Shown: positions 1 through 13,000 of the stretch, piece by piece
Numbering within the stretch: the stretch's first letter is position 1
Layout of the letters: each line of letters opens with the position of its first letter
NCBI GenBank assembly: GCA_963989385.1
Contig: OZ022508.1
Coordinates: forward strand, 53,917,087 to 53,981,086
Source: Ctena decussata
Taxonomy: Eukaryota; Mollusca; Bivalvia; Lucinida; Lucinidae
Length of the DNA stretch: 64,000 nt
Direction of reading: 5' to 3'
Translations under genes and position numbers: made by a program
The notes under the pieces: model-generated
What the model saw: only the letters and a program-made list of their open reading frames with translations
Databases searched by the model: none
Told to the model about the DNA's origin: nothing

Positions 1-47
1 TTTCGCATAAGTTCGTATGTTTGCGCTCCTAATCGTTTCTACGTAAT

Positions 48-390
48 CGCTAACGGAAAGAACGGACTTTGTTTGCGCGACCCATCGCATTCTAGTGAAT
101 TATAGTAACCGTTCGTCACACTTCGTAAATCATTTGCAACAAATAGTTCCCCTACGTTTACTTTCGTAACGATGCAACAAATTTTCAAGCTGTTTCGGTC
201 AGAATTCGCTAGAATTCACAAATTTTCAATGTTCGCAAGGCTTCGTTAAATAGATTCTCCTGTGTGTGAGGGGGGCTTTAATGAAGGGGAACTATTTGTT
301 GTAAATGATTAAAGATGTGTGGCGAACGGTTACTGCAATTCGCTAGAATGCGATGGGTCGCGCAAACAATATTCGTTCTTTCCGTTAGCG
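48..390. repeat. Imperfect inverted repeat, about 105-bp arms
   Basis: The segment 48-153 returns as an imperfect reverse complement at 285-390, with a spacer of about 130 bases. Matching blocks include the Ttt/Aaa-flanked GCGCGACCCATCGCATTCTAG core and the AACAAATAGTTCCCCT end. The similarity extends weakly outward on both sides. It looks like a foldback MITE or the remains of one. No coding content is supported here. Confidence 0.7.
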
Positions 391-586
391 ATTGGGAGCC
401 ATTAGAAAAAACGAACCTAATAAGCGCAACTTTGCGCATATTGGCGCATACCTCCGAATAATACCGAAACGGTATTTCCACATCCGGCCGTTACCCGACC
501 TAACTATTTCCAACTTGACAATATTGCTGTTTGACTGATTGCTGTTTGACTGCCCATTTACACAAGAAAATCGGTGGAACCGATGG

Positions 587-1890
587 ATGCTCCCCGAAGG
601 CTTGGAATAGGAGAATGGGTATCCTGGTGAAGGAGTGATTTTCTGTGTAAATTAAATGCAATTTGAAATGGAAAAAAATAATTCTCTTCAATACTTTAAG
701 AGCAATGCTCTGGACATGCATACAACTGAGAAAAAATAAGAAGGGAAGTAACTCCAAAATAACATGGGATACAGTTATGGTTCTTCTGCTCTGCACTTCT
801 TGTCACTACCCACTACTATCAATATGTGAAGTTTTATTCATGGTCTCTTAAATATGTACCGTAGAGATATACTCCGGAGAGCCTAAATAACTGAAAAAAA
901 TTAGGGAGCTAACTCTGTAATTACTAAAGGTAGGGTTATAGTTCTTAAACTCTACACTTCCTTTCATTACCCTCTATCATTGTGTGAAGTTTCATTTAGT
1001 TTCCTTCAATACTTCCTAAGGTATGCTCCATACAAGCAAACTATAGCAAAACTTGAGAAGAGAGCTAACTCTGTAATTACGATAGTTCTTGTGTTCTGCA
1101 CAATTCACTCATTGCCCTCTATTAGTGTGTAAAGTTTCATTACGTTCCCTTTTATACTTTCAGAGATATGCTCTGGACATGCAAAATACTGAAAAAATAG
1201 GAAGGGAGCTAACTTTGTAAATTATTGAGACAGGCTTATGGTTCTTGTGCTCTGCACTTCCTCTTATTGTCCTCTTCCAATGTATGAAGCTTCATTAAGT
1301 TCCCTTTAATACTTTTGGAGATATGCACTGGACAAGCTTAATAATGAAAAAAACTGGAAAGGGAGCTATTTTCGTAAATACTTGTGATAGGGTTATGGTT
1401 CTTGTGCACTGCCCTTCCTCTCATTGTCCTCTATCAATGTGTGAAGTTTCATTTAGTTCCCCCTTATACTTTCAGAGATATGCTTCGGACAAGCAAAATA
1501 TTGAAAAAACTGGAAAATGAGCTAACTTCGTAAATACTTGAAACAGGGTTACGGTTCTTGTGCAGTGCACTTTTCCACATTGTCCTCTATCAATGTGTAA
1601 TGTTTCATTTAGTTCCCCCTTATACTTTCAGCGATATGCTCCGGACAAGCAAAATATTGAAAAAAACTGGAAAGGGAACTAACTTCGTAAATACTTGTGA
1701 CAGAGTTACGGTTCTTGTGCACTGCACTTCTCCTTGTTGTCTTCTATCAATGTGTGGAGTTTCATTTAGTTCCGCCTTATACTTTCAGAGATATGCTCCG
1801 GACAAAAGTGTGACGGACGGATGGACGGACGGGCAGACGGACAGACGGACGGACAAAACGGCAACTATATACTCACCCTTCGGGGAGCAT
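587..1890 (+). mobile_element. TIR-bounded element with ~157-bp tandem core (copy 1)
   Basis: About eight head-to-tail units of roughly 146-163 bases, recognisable by ATGCTCCGGACAAGC (near 705, 863, 1026, 1172, 1322, 1481, 1636 and 1794). Each unit carries the same blocks: gggagctaact, ggttatggttcttgtgc, cctctatcaatgtgtgaag. Units are most degenerate on the left and best conserved on the right, then run into a (GGAC)n-like tract. The whole is bounded by a perfect 14-bp inverted repeat, ATGCTCCCCGAAGG at 587-600 and its complement at 1877-1890. Peptides such as those read at 1323-1520 and 1558-1944 are translations of the repeat, not genes. The structure recalls the tandem-core elements known from bivalves; the exact family is not determined. 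Confidence 0.75.
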
Positions 1891-3540
1891 AATAAAACTG
1901 TTTACAAATATTACGTAATACCTTTTCGCCCAAAATTTAGCTAAAACTTTGGCAAGTAAAATGATACCCAATGACCTATAATATCCACATATGTTGCCTT
2001 ACTCGTGACGTAATGTCAAAAAGATCAGAGGGACATTTCGCCTTGAATATCGCTATCTAATTACCACTATAACTAACACGGACATGCATGTGCCTTTGTA
2101 TCTATTAAGCAAACAATGTGACATGAATTCGTAATTTTATTACATGAAGCGATGGCTATGTTGCGACCAGAGACGCGCTAATTTTTCTACGTTTCGATTC
2201 GAAGAAAAAAAGATATGTAAACTTTATTGCGTTTATATTCTTAAATATGTACTTATATACGAACTATATGCATATGTCTGCACAACAATGCTGAGGTACT
2301 CAAAACTGCTAAAAATATTAGAAGCGCTGTGATAAGCATGATTCTGTTTGTCGTAGTAACCCTTCGTATTGATTCGTATGCAAGCGTATACAGTTCGTTT
2401 TCTGAATGTAAACTTTATCGTTATAATTTGCTTTCATGCGTCGGATTCAATTCGCTGCATTAAGCAAATATTCGCTACAGTTCGCAAACTGTCGCAAAGA
2501 CTCGTCTCGGTAACGTCCTCTTTCGCTTGATATGCAAATCAGCTTATGACGATATGCAAATTAACTGATAGCTGCGATCTCTAACGCCAGTTGACGAACG
2601 CTATGCGAAGACTTTCCGCCTGATTAAAGTATTTAAAAAAAAATTTACGAATGATAGACGAAAATTTTATTCGCCACACAATTATCAACATGGTGTATTT
2701 TTACCGACGAGCAAAATTAATCGAAACGGACGCAAAAGCTCACAAACGCATTCATACGAACACCACCAATGATGTACAACGTACATATACTAATGAGACC
2801 AAATTTTGCTGCAAAATCCTATTTGCCAGTACACGCAAGTTGACGTCGGGGGATTTTCGTCTATGTGTGAGAAGGCCTCAACTGTTTTATTGGTTCATGT
2901 AGTGATATTGTAATAACGTCATTTCATGAGCAAGCATGTTTTTGCATAATTTTTAAGTTTATATTGCAATGAAATGTGAAAATATATGTCAGACAACTGG
3001 AGATATCTGTTGGATGCACATAATAAATTATGTAAGCAATTTAACCCTTTTTTGACAAGTGGACTTGTCCATCCTCATAATTTGGCTGAGTTCATTTCTA
3101 ATTTTAGGGTTTCTGGCGAATGTTTTCATGTTCATTGTATTTTGAATGCAAGTTCCTGTAAACAAATAGTGAGGACCGTGTTTTTGGCGTTGCGTTCTGT
3201 GGTGTCTTAACTGGTCGGCACGCTTTACATATGCCCCTTAAACAGTTTCTAATTACAATACAAACTGAAATCGAATGCTATTTCAAAGACCGTTTTATTA
3301 TTCTCTGTTATCCCGTTCCGCAGTTATATTACAATGACGGACAATTTGCACCACGATTACGGAGTTCTAACGATAAAAAAAATAAATTTAGAGGGACGCA
3401 ACTCTTGATATGGGTCGGAGAATTAGTCTAATCGCAGGTCTTACAAGACCGGGTTTCAGTATTTTAAAAAGCATGTGCCCGCGGTAATAGCGATTTTCTG
3501 CAACCAAATTTTTTTTTTAAAGAAATTGTGTAATTACATC
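1891..3540. other. AT-rich intergenic DNA, no gene seen
   Basis: Only short unconvincing reading frames occur here. The stretch 2340-2640 is rich in TTCG/TTCGCA words like those of 1-480 and may be another old copy of that family. Confidence 0.5.
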
Positions 3541-3559
3541 TATTAGGCGTCCGAATTGT

Positions 3560-4600
3560 ATGTTTTGGTTATAGTACCGTGATCCCTATTCCGTTCAGTG
3601 ACTTTGAGGTCAATGTCATGGGCTGGGATACTAGGGGTTTTGTCTGCAGCAATGCATGTTTCGGTCAACGTTGTTTTAAAGACTGTTATTTATTGGTTCT
3701 TTCAATACTTGTACTTTAGCTAGATATTGGTCCACAGTTTCACAGGGTATCATCCTGTTCCACTCAGTGACGTTGAGGTCAAGGTCATGGACTAAGAGAT
3801 TTTGGTTCAGTTTAAGTTTTTAAATGTCTCATAAAGCTTTGGATTATTTGATACTGGCTTGAGTTTTTACAAAATACTACCCCCGACCCACTGGGTGAAC
3901 TTCAGTTAAAGTCATTGAAAAAGAATTATTATCTTACAGCTTATAATTAGTCTTAAGACTTATAATTTTACAATGGTAAGATTCAGTTGAAACTTGGAAT
4001 ATTACTACATATTGGTCTAAAGTTTTACCTAGTACCACACAAAGTCATTCTAAGAAATATAGAGTTGAGACAAAGCTGACTGATTCATGCTCCTTGGATG
4101 GATTTAGATTATGCTTGAAATGATTATAGATACTGGGTTGATTTTTTTTACACACTAAAACCCAAACCCATCTGGGTGACCTTGAAGTCAAGGTCATCGA
4201 CTGAGACTGTCTTAAATTTTGTTCGTGTTTTATAAAATCATAATTTTATTGTGCCCCGATGGATACAATTGATTTAGTTGATACTAAATGATTGGACTGA
4301 TGTTAGATAATGGTCCAGAGTTTTAATAAATCCAGCCTCCCCCAAAACAAACTCATTGAGGTCTAGGACATTGACTTTAAATTTTTATGTGGAAGTGTTC
4401 CTTTACACTTTATTTGAAATTCACCGACTCATTTCTGGGACAGCTTTTAGTTAGAGTTGTTGATAACAGGTTTAAGGACAGGCTCAGCTTTAGATGAATG
4501 CACTTGTCTGAAGTTTTATGCAGTGCAAGCCATACCACTTTAGGCTCCTCCGTGGTAAGGTCACAGACTTATAACTTTGCCTAAGTGATAGGCGATCTCT
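3560..4600 (+). repeat. Degenerate tandem repeats with GAGGTCAAGGTCATGG core
   Basis: Blocks resembling cagtgacnttgaggtcaaggtcatgg recur near 3598, 3768, 3900 and 4182, spaced roughly 130-280 bases, each followed by a tactgg/ttggtcca-like tail. The copies are strongly diverged, so this is an old tandem array. No coding potential is seen. Confidence 0.5.
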
Positions 4601-4759
4601 AGATCAGGCAAGCTATCTGTCGGAGGACAGCTCTTATTTTTGCTGATTTCTGCGAAAGGAAGTGTTTGAAGATGGACCGAAAATCCTTTGATGTAGGTCC
4701 ACCACCATATTTCCTCTCGAAATACCCAGTTAGAGAGTCACATGAAACTTTATTATTAA

Positions 4760-6718
4760 TTTTTAGCTCACCTGAGCCAGCGGCTCCGGGGGAGCTTATA
4801 GGATGGTAAGGCTCCGTCGTCCGTCGTCCGTCGTCCGTCCGTCGTCCGTCCACAATTTCAAACGACTTCTCCTCTGAAACCGCTGGGCCAATTATAACCA
4901 AATTTCATATGCAGCCTCTAGGGAACTTAGGAACGAAAAGTTGTTCAAACGGTCCTGGTCACATGACCAACATGGCCGCCACGCCCATATATGGTAAAAA
5001 CCTAGAAAAATCTTCTTCTCCAGAAGCGATAGGCCGATGGCCTTGAAACTTGGTATGTAGCATCGGGCATGCGAGTATTACCAAGATTGTTCAAATTATG
5101 ACCTTGGGTTGACCTTGACCTTTTTTACGGTAAGGTCAAATTTGCTTCCTTATGCTTTTATATGGCAAAATGCTGCAACATAAGATATCTTGGAAACTGT
5201 TAAAGATTTTGGCCTATAAATTGGTACATACAGTCATCTTAATGAGTACATGAAGATTTATGAGTACAAGAGGTCAAGGTCATTCTTTGACCTTTGACCC
5301 AGAACTCTCATATTTTGACAATATCAAACAATCTCCTCAAAAACAACTAAGCCAATTGTAACCAAATTTCATATAGATCCTCCAGGGGTTGAGGGAATGA
5401 AAATTTGTTCATACGGTCCAGGTCACATGACCAACATGGCCACCACGCCCATATATGGTAAAAAACCTTTAAAAATCTTCTTCTCCAGAACCAGTAGACC
5501 GATGGCCTTGAAACTTGGTATGTAGCATTGGGTACTCAAGTACTATCAAGATTGTTCAAACTATGACCCTGGGTTGACCTTGACCTTTTTTACGGCAAGG
5601 TCAAATATCGGAAATGCTAGAACATGAGATTTCATGGTAAGTTTTGAAGATTTTGGTATAAAAATTGGTATATACAATCATCTTAATGAGTACATGAAGA
5701 TTTATGAGTACAAGAGGTCAAGGTCATTCTTTGACCTTTGACCCAGAAATCTCAAATTTTGACAATTTCAAACAATCTGCTCTAAAACCACTGGGCCAAT
5801 TGAAACCAAATTTCATATAGAGCCTCGAGGGGTTGAGGGAATGAAAAAAATTTCTAACGGTCCTGGACACATGACCAACATGGCCGCCACGCCCATATAT
5901 GGTAAATACCTTTAAAAATCTTCTCCAGAACCAACTGACCGATGGCCTTGAGACTTTGTATGTAGCATTGGGTACTTGAGTACTATCAAGATTGTTCAAA
6001 TTATGACCTTGTGTTGACCTTGACTTTTTACAGCAAGGTCAAATATCGGAAAATGGTAGAAGATAAGATTCATGGAAAGTTTTGGAGATTTTGGCCTAAA
6101 AAATTGGTGTATACAGTTGTCTTAATAAGTTCATGAAGAATTATGAGTACAAGAGATCAAGGTCATTTTTAACCTTTGATCCAGATCGCTCATTTTGACA
6201 TTTTAAACCATTTCCTCAAAAGCAAAAGGGCCAATTGTGAACGCATTTCATATAGAGCCTCCAGGGGTTGATTGAATGAAAATTTGTTCAAACGGTCCAG
6301 GTCACATGACCAACTTGGCCGCCATTACCACTTATGGTATAAATCTTTAATATTTTTCTTCTCCAGAACCAATACACCTATGGCCTTGAAAGTTGGTAAA
6401 TAGCATGGAGTACTAGAGTACCAGCAAGACTGTTCAAATGGTGACCTTGGGTTTACCTTGACATTTTTTGCGGCATGGTCAAATATTTGAAAATGCTAGA
6501 ACATAAGATTTCTTGGAAAGTTTTGAAGATTTTGGCCTAAAAATGGTATATATGGTTGTCTTAATGAGTACATGAAGATTTATGAGTACAAGTGGTCATG
6601 GTCATTCTTTGACTTTTGACCCAAAACTCATATTTTGACAATTTCAGACATGATAAGTAAAAGCCACCTTGCCAATTGTTCAGGTGAGCGATTCAGGGCA
6701 TCATGGCCCTCTTGTTTT
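4760..6718 (-). mobile_element. Tandem-core TIR element, ~450-bp units (copy A)
   Basis: The left end reads tttttagctcacctgagc and is followed by the GC-rich gccagcggctccgggggagc and a GTCGTCCGTC tract. The right end reads caggtgagcg...ggcatcatggccctcttg. Between them, ACATGACCAACATGGCC and the companion tacatgaagatttatgagt recur about every 440-460 bases (near 4971, 5427, 5872 and 6305). The same two ends occur in reverse at 23114-25476. AAGGTCAAGGTCA-type words occur once or twice per unit. No transposase is encoded. The frames at 4599-4901 and 5724-5999 are repeat translations. Confidence 0.8.
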
Positions 6719-6847
6719 CTCTGCTTTAGCAATTTTTCATTGGATGTATATTGAAGAATATGTTGGCCTGCCTTGCTTTGTAGATTGCAGACAAACTAAA
6801 TTCTTGAATTTATTTTTTTATTTTGGACGGGGTGGGTGGGGCGCTTT

Positions 6848-7490
6848 TGAGATCACAGGATATATTCTGAGAAATCAGAAATTTTATTGGTTTATACTCT
6901 TATTCTGGATCATCGCTTTTAAATCGTTTGGTCGCATTTTGATACTAGTCAGTCTTTGACTAGACTGCCTTGTTGAAATTAAGAATTTCACTGGCTTTTG
7001 TCACAAGATCAGTTCTCTATCACTGACGGGACTTGAGTAGCCGAACCTTCGAAGTATGGCCCATGTTCCTCCTTTTGAATGTGTATTCTGCTTTTGAAGG
7101 AATTTTATAAAAGATTTAAATTTGAATTCATTGCTGCTGGTGTTCTGCCTTGTGGCACCCCGTACATCAATCATAGTATAAATTATACATATATATTTTG
7201 TCTTTGAAGATCAAAGGATATGTTCTAAGAAATCAGAAATGTTTAATTGAGTTAGACTCTTATTCTAGATCATCGCTTTTTAATCGTTTGGACCCCTTTT
7301 GAAACTAGTCAGTGTATATTAAACGACTTCCTTGCTGAAATTCAGACATTACAGAATGCTTTTCTCAGATTTTCGTCACCAGATCATAACAGGGTCACTG
7401 ATGAGACTCCAGTAGCCGACTCTTCGAAGTATTGCCCATGTTCGTCTTTTTGAATGTGTTCTTTGCTGTTGAAGGAACTCTTTAAAATTA
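6848..7490 (+). repeat. Tandem duplication, ~358-bp period
   Basis: The block 6848-7140 (catattctgagaaatcagaaa..., ttcgaagtatggcccatgttc) recurs at 7205-7490 with moderate divergence. Partial relatives with the cgaagtatggnc(c/g)atgttc motif lie at 8640-8810 and inside SULT intron 1 near 10348. It is therefore a dispersed family with one local tandem duplication. Confidence 0.6.
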
Positions 7491-7993
7491 TAGTTTCTAT
7501 AGTTCACATATGGGGATGAGTTTCCTTTGGGTATTTTTCTTTCAGTGGTGCATGCTCATCTATTACCTGCCTCAGAAACATCTAAATATCATAAAAAAAC
7601 TTAGGCAACTCGGAACGGGACCTAGAGCTCCAGATAAAGGTTTTTGAGGATAATTTGGAGATAATTTTCCTTATTTCTCAATGAAAACATATGCTGTGAG
7701 TTGTGACCCCTAATTAGAACCGTCTCGGGAACTTATACAGATAATTTTTAGAGTTGGTAAATGTCACATGTATTAATGTTGGCGGTTCATTTTCCTGTGA
7801 CATGGTTGACTTTTCATAATGCATGTCTTTTCAAGACTGAAATTTCACATATATTGTTGAAGATATTTTCCACATGTCCGTTTTCAAAAGTTCATAATTT
7901 AGCTCATCAATACGGATGAGCACTGTCCTTTTTCAACAGGTCATAATTTAGTTCGTCAATATTAAAAACAGATGAGGTGATCAAAGATTATAT

Positions 7994-8226
7994 GAGCCGC
8001 GACACGACAAAAACCAACAAAGTGGCATGTGCGCCCAGCAAAGACTCAGGTCAGCCTGGACATCCGCCAAGACTGATCAGACTCTTCACTTTCCGGGCAA
8101 CTAAAACCCTAAGCTTCCCTTCCAGCGCACTGCAAAGACGCTGATCAGACTGTGCGGATGCCCAGGCTGATCTGAGTCTTTGCTGGGCGCACATGCAACT
8201 TTGTTTGTTTTGTAGTGTGGCGCCTC
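7994..8226. mobile_element. MITE of the GAGCCGCGACACGAC family (copy 1)
   Basis: Terminal inverted repeats of about 45 bases: GAGCCGCGACACGACAAAAA...gtggcatgtgcgcccagc on the left, and its complement ending gtgtggcgcctc on the right. Inner sub-repeats gatcagactct and cagatcagcctggg are also palindromic. Three more copies lie at 20561, 44085 and 44343. No coding capacity. Confidence 0.85.
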
Positions 8227-9480
8227 AATTATACATTTTATCAAGGCAGTGTGTCATTTCTTGCACAAACGCTCAGTCTGTCCTTGCCTCCAAAGGATCT
8301 AAGATTTCATTGTTTATTTGTAGAAAAGATTAATTACAAAGCAAGCATGGACTACGTTTGCTAGACAGTGTTCACTAGCTTTAAAAGTTTGTTTCATAAT
8401 ATTTGATTTTAACCCATCTATGCCTGGCAAACTCTTTTGGTCCTAAAAATTGATGAGTTCATTCATCATTTAGGGTTATCTGATAAGTTTTTTTTATAGA
8501 AATCACTCTGAAGTTTATGTAAAGATTGTGAACTCTGGCGTGTCATTGGGTCTACACTTTGCCTATATCCTTTATTGGGACGCTAGACATAAATGGGCTA
8601 AGTCATTTCAGGAGCAAGCTTGCTTATGTATAATTTTTTTATATAATAATTAGGCCTTAATTTGACTGCCATTATTCAAATTGAAATATGCAGTATGTTT
8701 TCCATTGGTTTTCGCCACCAGATTATGTCAGGATCAATGATTATGCTTGAGTAGGCGAAATTTCGAAGTATGGGCCATGTTCATTTCTGCTCTTGAAAAA
8801 AACTCTAACTTTCAGATTTTAATTTTGAATTGCACTGAAATGTAAAAAAGTGAAAATATGATTAATTTGCTTTTGGTCGTATAAACTGTCCGTCGCCTTA
8901 AAAGTCCGATAGACCCAAACTCCAAATATTGGGACAATGTAGTATATGACTTGAACGACATTACTTCATAATTGTAATCAATGACTTCTATATGCATATA
9001 CATATGTGAACATTGGGAATTAACTTAAAGGTCAAGTAGAAAATTATATACATTATACATGTAGATGATTACACTTCTCCTCGTTCTATAATTATCCAAA
9101 ATGAATCTTTTTTTGCCTATATGGGTTTCATTTGTATTTCTGCTCTCATTTACTAGTCTAATCCGTCATATACAAAATCATACTTTTGTTGGACATTTAT
9201 AGTACGTATATTTCGATACGACTAAATGTTTCAAACTTCATAAGCTTCGAAATAGGACTATGGAGGCTCCTGGCAACTACATACATGTATAACACACAAA
9301 ATAGTGGTATTTACAAGAAGCCAGAAAACTTATGAACAAATACAAACTGTAACGGTAACTCGTTTAATACTGATCAAAATAAGTTAAGCCCCGTGCTCAC
9401 TTTTCACACAGACTCAGTGTTAAAACTATAAAATTAAAAACTTTTGTTACCAAATCGGAAAACGCAACCATTTATGGTGA
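8227..9480. other. Intergenic DNA, no gene seen
   Basis: AT-rich sequence without a convincing reading frame. It includes a diverged relative (8640-8810) of the repeat at 6848-7490. Confidence 0.5.
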
Positions 9481-9503
9481 CAATAATGACTTCGAACATG
9501 GCA

Positions 9504-9511
9504 TATAAAAG
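9504..9511 (+). promoter_or_regulatory. Candidate TATA box of the SULT gene
   Basis: TATAAAAG about 300 bases upstream of the first plausible start codon (9814). A second AT-rich TATATATAAG lies at about 9518-9527. The position suits a core promoter with a short 5' UTR, but the transcription start is not shown by the sequence. A strong donor-like CAG|GTAAGA at 9805-9813 could mean that a 5' UTR exon ends just before the proposed ATG. Confidence 0.35.
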
Positions 9512-9813
9512 TACGCTGTATATATAAGAAGCAGCACTGCCAGTGTGGATTTGTGCCTTTCGTCGCATTTTGGATCAATTCATTAAGAAAAAATCGCTTT
9601 CTTTGGTGAAATGCTTTCCTATAATAAGAGTACTTGTCCGTCTAATTGGAAGGACTTTTCGTAAGAACAGAAGATAATTTTGTAAAATTTGCGAAAAACA
9701 AACAATAACAACAAAAACACGTTTACAACTGTACCTGTACACTTAATAAGACAGAATAAGTGTCCGGTCTTCATTTTGGTTGAAAATTTGCTTTTGATTT
9801 CAACCAGGTAAGA

Positions 9814-10001
9814 ATGAAGTGCAAAGAAATAACAGACAGGCAAGGACGAACATTTGCTTGGGATGAGCATGACGGAACTGGCCAGTTTCAAGAATTAACA
9901 AACAGATTTCAGAAAAAAAAGGATGAAAGACAACCTTGGTGAAGTGAAAATGCTTGAAATGCGCGACGATGATGTTATGATATGCGCATATCCAAAAGCA
10001 G
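9814..10001 (+). CDS. SULT exon 1 (N-terminus and PAPS loop), frame break at A8
   Basis: From ATG 9814 the frame reads ITDRQGRTFAWDEHDGTGQF, which looks like a SULT N-terminus, up to the A8 run at 9913-9920. The PAPS-loop part (DDDVMICAYPKAG) is one base out of phase and is open from ATG 9923. The exon ends AAAGCAG|GTTTGT at 10001, phase 1, at the KxG|T position where SULT genes commonly have an intron. If the A run were one base shorter, the two frames would be continuous. Confidence 0.75.
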
Positions 10002-13000
10002 GTTTGTCACTAAGCATTATTATTGTTCTGTATGGAATTTATGGCTGTGAATGGAGGACGTGGGCAGGAGGACATAAAAATAGAATAGTAATCCGTGCTG
10101 AGGGTCACTGCTCGGCATTGTGAGGCTTGAAACCCATATCAAAATTAACTGTGATATAATATTGTTTTTTCTTGTACACCCTTTCTATTAAAATAAATAT
10201 TCTATTTATTTACAGTAGGTTAACGATGATATTAACCATGTTTACACGTTAAAATAAATTTTAACAGCGGCTACAAAAGCTGAAGGAGTGGCGTGTTTTT
10301 TTTGTTTTGTTTTTTGGACGATTGCCGCTGTCAAACAGACGTGACTTTCGAAGTATGGCCGATGTTCCTTCTTTTGACTGTGTTTTAACATATAACGGTT
10401 GCGTCACATAAGTAGTAACCTGACCTTCTATAAAACAAATATTTTCATACATGTCATCTAAAATGTTACAGAGTTAGAGATAAAGCGGTGTTTCGAGACA
10501 TTTTAAATTTCTTAATTCTCTTTGAAAAGCTATGTGATTACACCTTAGATACGCTTCTAAGTCAAAACGTTTGTAATAATGCCCAAAATAGCGAGAATTA
10601 GCTTTAAACCTTTGAAAGTGAATCCCGTTGCCTCCTGAATTATGTGGTTGCTCCTTTCAGGAACTCACTGGGTCTGGGAGATTGTTTCTATGGTTGTAAA
10701 AGGCACAGCAGAGTATGAAGGAGATTCTAAAATTGTGGCCATGATAGAAATGCAGTAAGTAGGAGGTCAACACGTCAGAGCAAGGTGTAAATCTCTGAAT
10801 ATTACAATTATTGCTTCGTGTTCTTTCGGCTGGTACAGAACCATACACAATGGCTGTCGACAGAGAATTGCGACGTTTCAGACCGAGCAATACGACTATG
10901 CAAGGTGTCCGTAGCAACCACAGTATATAAATGATTGTTAAACAAAAGGTGGTCTAGAGGTTTAGACTATAAGTAGAACTACAATTTTCTTTTCTAGCTT
11001 CCTATAAATGAACAACAGAATTACTTGAGCGACCTGATTAAATCATACTGAAATGCACATATAGGTTGTAATAAAGTAGTCTATCCGCTGGAAAAATTAA
11101 TAACAAGCATACTGGCACTTCTTTCCATTTCCTTTGTGAGGGCGGGATGTGGGATTTGATTGCATTAATTCCTGATCACTGCCTATCTTTTTACTTTCAC
11201 TAGAGGGCAAACAGCTTTGCAACAACCTCGATGAAATATCTTAGCGCTGCACTGCCATCGACCATCTGTTAATAAAAGTATCAATATTAATCGTTTGTAA
11301 CTCTATGTCAGGATGTCGCGTCGACTTAAGTGCCGTTTGTGGTCTAACCCTGCAGCAACGCCAATGTACCGCAATGGTGCAAAAATCAAATATACGTCAA
11401 TCATGACGCTGACTTTACGCTGATACAATGCTGTAACATTGTACTAACGTCAATAAACACACATGATTTAAGAAATAGATCAGCTCTAGCAGTGAATTGT
11501 TGAGTAATAATTCACTGTTTGGAGGTCAGTTGTAAAGTAGATCATATCACGAGCGTGGAGCGCGAGTGATATATCTACTTACAACTGACCGACAAACAGT
11601 GAATTATTACTCAACAATTTAATGCTAGAGCTGAACTATTTCGATTCTAACGCTCAAAAACGCTGAAAAGTTATTATTTTCATTCAAACTCTCCCAACCT
11701 TCATGCCAGCGCGTTCATGCTCCCGCCAATATTCTTGACTGTATCTAACGTAAATGTACGTTATTATGGCGATTTTGAATAGACAAAGGGACGTTACACC
11801 GTCTAACGTCTCTAAGCGTCACAAAATTACGTCAGTAATGCAAGTGACGTCAGCAATTAGATTCACGCGCCTCGAGACAGTGAATTGTTGCAGAATAAAA
11901 CACGGTAGCTTTCCATTGCTTCTATAGGCGCACTGTGTTAGAATTTAGAATATAGAATTGTCACTGCCGTATCATGATGTTGCATTTACGCTGATACGAA
12001 GCTAGTTTATCACAGGGTATAATCGATTCCGCTAATTTTGGCTTCCTGCAGAGACTGTACATCATATATGGCTTCCGCCGAGACTGTCCGCGAAGCCTTG
12101 CTTCCTGCCGAGACTTCTGTACATGATAAATGGCTTCCTGCAGAGACTGTCCGCGTGATTCTGCTTCCTGCCGAGGCTCTCGGCAGGGAGCAGAGTCACG
12201 CGGACAGTCTCGGCAGGAAGCCATTATTCGAGGACAGTTGTCTCTGCAGGAAGCAAGAGTTCGCCGACAGGCTCGGCGGAAGCCAAATATGACGTACAGT
12301 CTCTTCAGGAAGCGAAAATTGGCGGAATCGATTATACCCTGTGTTTATTGTATTAGCGTCAATCCAACGTCACTATCATGACATTGTTGTACTTCCTGTG
12401 TCCGCTAAATCATAATTTACAGGCGCCAAGAAGTTCTCGGGTCTCTTACTTCACCGAGAGTTTTAAATACACATGTTTATGCCAGCGACCTCCCGAAACA
12501 AGTATTAAAGAAGAAAATTAAAATAATACATGTGATGAGGCATCCAAAAGACATAGCTGTATCTTACTTCTTCCACATGAGACACAACAACTGGGCTTTC
12601 AAAGAGTCGCCATATGAAACGTTTTCAGAATTTCTACCCTACTTGACTGGAGAATATGGTGTATGTGAGTATGCTTTACTAAATGCTATTTCGTACATTC
12701 CAGCAGGCAAAAATAACCAGTACAACATTGTCAACCTGATTCAATTGCATATCAGAGTTTTGTGTCAATTTGGATTGTACCAGTTGCATGTAAAATGTAG
12801 AATCGAAAGACATGATACTCCAGACTCCCTTTTGGTAGCAAAGTTGTAAAAGTACAAGTAATAAAAAAGAAAGTAAGGCAGCCTAAAACTTGTTGTAATT
12901 GTTGTATGTATATGCGCTTGCATGCATAAATATTTCTTCGTGCTATTAAAATGATATATTTCTAAGATGTTAACGCGCCAGCAAATGATATGATTTTTAG

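Noticed and set aside
9913..9925. Programmed ribosomal frameshift at AAAAAAAAGG in the SULT gene
   Set aside because: A -1 slip on A AAA AAG leads at once to a stop (GGA TGA). The needed shift is +1, no stimulatory structure is evident, and SULT genes are not known to use recoding. Indel or sequencing error is simpler.
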